DNA of 64,000 bases, taken from NCBI GenBank assembly GCA_030605665.1, contig JAUWHW010000061.1, positions 3,338-67,337 of the forward strand. The letters are read 5' to 3'. The notes beneath the pieces were generated by a model. It was given only the letters and a program-made list of their open reading frames with translations. It was not told where the DNA came from and searched no databases. The first letter of the stretch is position 1, and every line of letters begins with the position of its first letter. Positions 61,986 to 64,000 of the stretch are shown one piece after another. The position numbers and the translations under genes are program-made. This DNA is from Dehalococcoidia bacterium (GTDB lineage Bacteria; Chloroflexota; Dehalococcoidia; GIF9; AB-539-J10).

Positions 61986-63515
61986 TTATTTCCTATGACT
62001 AAAGAATGCCATAGCTACTGCAATCAAAATATAATATCCCCATACCAACCAAATAGGGATGGCGGATACTTCTAGCGAGGAGAAGGGTAAAGCGTCAAAG
62101 CCCTGAACTACCACGAGCAAGTAGTTAAGAAAGAGCCAGGCTGGCCAAGCTAAGATTTGAGCTACGAATGGAGCAAAGAGCCCGGCGAAGGCAACCAATG
62201 CTGAGGTGATGATGATGGCGGGCAAAGCGGGCAAGGAGAAAAAAGTTGCTGGCAAAGCAACTAAAGAGACGACACCAAAGTTACAAGCTATAAGCGGCCA
62301 GACTGCCGTAATAGCTGCTAAGGTTACGGCGAAGCAGTCGCTTACCATGTTGCCAGTGTTTAGTAGCGCCTCTCTATCCCCAAATATAGCGGTAACTCCT
62401 TTCCTCCCCCATATTTGAAAGTAAGGGAAAAAGAAGATAAGCCCCGTCATGGCCAAGAAGCTAAGTTGAAAGGAGACGCTCCACAAAACTTGAGGTTGGA
62501 TGCCTACCATTACTGCGGCAGCAAAAGCCAAAGCAGTGATTGCGCTTCGTTGCCGGCCTGAAAATTCAGCCATCAAAAATAAGCTTCCCATGATTGCTGC
62601 TCGAATTACTGGTGGGCGCATCCCGGTGAGCAAGGCATAAAGCCAGGTAACTATGAGAGCCAGCCAGATATATATGTAGCGCTGCCTGCCAAAAACTAAA
62701 ATGCCAAGGCTGAGAACCATACCGATAACGATGCTAATATGCAAGCCGGAAATAGCTAATAAGTGTGCTGTCCCAGTCCTGGAAAATGCTTGATTAAGGG
62801 AGTAAGGTATATTGCCTCTTATGCCCAGCAGAATGCCTTGAGCTAGTGAGCCTTGTGGCTCGGGCAAGGCTTTAGCTAAGGAACTGGAAAGGCTTTCTCT
62901 GATGGAATAAAGCCACTGCAGGGGCTTAAAACCTTTGCCTTTATCCAGGACTTCTATTTTGGGGTAATAGATGATGGAGTAAATCCCTTGCCGAGCCAGA
63001 TAGCTTTTGTAGTCGAAATCATCAAATGGAGTTGGTGTCTTCAGCTCTCCTGTCACCTGGAGCACCTCTCCATAATGATAAGCAGGGTACCTGGGCGTTC
63101 GTATTAGAGCTGCCCCTGATACCCCTTTCCTTGCGCCACCTACATTTATTTCGCTAGCCGAAAATTTTAAAAAGCAAAAATTAGCCCTGACATCGGGCTC
63201 GTCTGCCACCATGCCTTGAATTTCTACTGTTTCTTCATCGTTGTAGAAGCAGAGGGAATGCTCATCTATTTGAGGCGAGCTTGATTGGAAGCATATGTTG
63301 CCGCCAAGAAAAGCTAAGAGGCATAGCCCGATTACTATTAAGTTTTTCTTGCTACCAGGGAAAAAGGGGATAAGTAAGAAGGGAAGAAGTCCAGAGAAGA
63401 TAGCAACAAATGGTAAGCCGACTTTGGAGCCTAAAAATATACCAACTACCCAGGCACAGCTAATATAGAGCAGCCACATAAGATAGCCTTCTAATCTAAA
63501 ACGGTTATGTAACAA
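61986..63515 (-). CDS. comEC: ComEC/Rec2-family competence protein (channel part)
   Basis: 509 aa, with many membrane helices, an N-terminal OB-like region (DEPDVRANFCFLKF) and the competence core (LLAISGLHISIVIGMV, MRPPVIRAAIMGSLF). It moves single-stranded DNA into the cell during transformation. The MBL domain is a separate gene here (now split), not fused. Intact. Confidence 0.9.
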   Translation of the reverse strand: MLHNRFRLEGYLMWLLYISCAWVVGIFLGSKVGLPFVAIFSGLLPFLLIPFFPGSKKNLIVIGLCLLAFLGGNICFQSSSPQIDEHSLCFYNDEETVEIQGMVADEPDVRANFCFLKFSASEINVGGARKGVSGAALIRTPRYPAYHYGEVLQVTGELKTPTPFDDFDYKSYLARQGIYSIIYYPKIEVLDKGKGFKPLQWLYSIRESLSSSLAKALPEPQGSLAQGILLGIRGNIPYSLNQAFSRTGTAHLLAISGLHISIVIGMVLSLGILVFGRQRYIYIWLALIVTWLYALLTGMRPPVIRAAIMGSLFLMAEFSGRQRSAITALAFAAAVMVGIQPQVLWSVSFQLSFLAMTGLIFFFPYFQIWGRKGVTAIFGDREALLNTGNMVSDCFAVTLAAITAVWPLIACNFGVVSLVALPATFFSLPALPAIIITSALVAFAGLFAPFVAQILAWPAWLFLNYLLVVVQGFDALPFSSLEVSAIPIWLVWGYYILIAVAMAFFSHRK

Positions 63516-63594
63516 GCTAGTTTATCAGTTTGCGTTGCATCAAGGGTAACTCTAATTAGCTTGGTTATGATAAAATGCGATCATATTGAAGCTT

Positions 63595-63783
63595 ATGAGT
63601 AACGCTAAAGAGAAAGATATCGAGGAAATAAGAAAGGTGATAGAAGAGGAGTTTCCAAATGACCCAGCTTTACAGCACGTCCACATTGCGAGAAAAATCA
63701 TTGCTAAAGAAGCTGGATTCGAAGGATTGAATTTTCTTGAATATATCAAATCACCGGGCAAACAGATTGAAGATGCTGAATAA
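63595..63783 (+). CDS. Hypothetical small protein
   Basis: 62 aa, helical, charged. Start ATG 63,595; a TTG is open upstream. No recognised domain. Divergent from comEC. Confidence 0.5.
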   Translation: MSNAKEKDIEEIRKVIEEEFPNDPALQHVHIARKIIAKEAGFEGLNFLEYIKSPGKQIEDAE

Positions 63784-63880
63784 AGGCACGGCGTATAATA
63801 GGGTGTACAACAACTCAGATTCTGCAAGTGCCACAATTACGATAACCTAGACAACTGCACCTTATGAAGGAGGTTAAATA

Positions 63881-64000
63881 ATGTTCAAGAAATTAACCAT
63901 AGGAAAGATAACGAAGTTTAAGAAACGGAGAAATGTTGTAATAGGGCTCGGGTTGGGTATTCTGATGCTCTCTATACTGCTGACTGGCTGCCAAAAATCT
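63881..64000 (+). CDS. N terminus of a lipoprotein, truncated by window edge
   Basis: RBS GAAGGAGG then ATG. Basic start, a hydrophobic segment and a lipobox LLTGC near residue 37. The rest is beyond the window. Confidence 0.7.
   Translation, partial: MFKKLTIGKITKFKKRRNVVIGLGLGILMLSILLTGCQKS

Overview
The window looks like the chromosome of a Chloroflexota bacterium, probably Dehalococcoidia-like. This is an inference from gene order, the RNase P RNA and the interspersed intergenic repeats, not from a marker-gene search. It has two parts: ordinary host chromosome (1 to ~19,972 and ~61,518 to 64,000) and a ~41.5-kb integrated mobile element (19,973 to 61,519).

Host left arm: a hybrid sensor kinase cut by the window edge; a two-ORF IS3-type insertion sequence (2,095-3,644); uppS; an AmmeMemoRadiSam B protein; an MJ0936-type phosphodiesterase; rnpB (RNase P RNA, minus strand); a coiled-coil/zinc-ribbon protein; an MBL hydrolase and an NfeD-like protein; HtpX; BirA; a sodium:solute symporter; tyrA-aroA-remA-gmk; and a NEW3-domain protein with an ABC-2 exporter. 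Host right arm: a ComEC competence channel, the 5' half of its separate MBL-domain partner, a small ORF and the start of a lipoprotein gene.

The element interrupts the ComEC-associated MBL gene. Its 5' part is at 61,518-61,975 and its 3' part at 19,553-19,972. Joining the parts at a shared TT dinucleotide restores the frame. The element-side sequences are near-perfect 18-bp inverted arms, as expected of the attP of a large serine recombinase. That recombinase (59,935-61,521) sits at the right end, and a MerR/excisionase-like protein sits at the left end.

Inside the element, left to right: (i) a plus-strand replication module (AbrB-like protein, phage O-like initiator, DnaC-like loader, small ORFs); (ii) regulators (zinc ribbon, receiver, LuxR-type HTH, XRE) and exported or GIY-YIG nucleases; (iii) an 864-aa T7-like single-subunit RNA polymerase; (iv) a defence-like region: HEPN/RES protein, pentapeptide protein, AAA ATPase + PIN, a fused double DNA methyltransferase convergent with a probable endonuclease, and a HEPN protein followed by a PD-(D/E)xK-like protein; (v) a minus-strand operon of small genes headed by a sigma-like protein and a DnaN-like sliding clamp, where a recurring ~28-bp leader motif precedes at least six genes; (vi) a tyrosine recombinase with an embedded zinc ribbon, an RHH protein with 100-bp tandem repeats, and the RHH-serine recombinase pair. 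I see no capsid, portal, tail or conjugation genes.

The most interesting hypothesis is that the element carries its own transcription-replication set (single-subunit RNAP, sigma-like factor, sliding clamp, initiator and loader). The repeated leader motif could be the promoter family of that RNAP, and several element proteins end or begin with QLxL(F/L) peptides that could bind its clamp. All of this is sequence inference.
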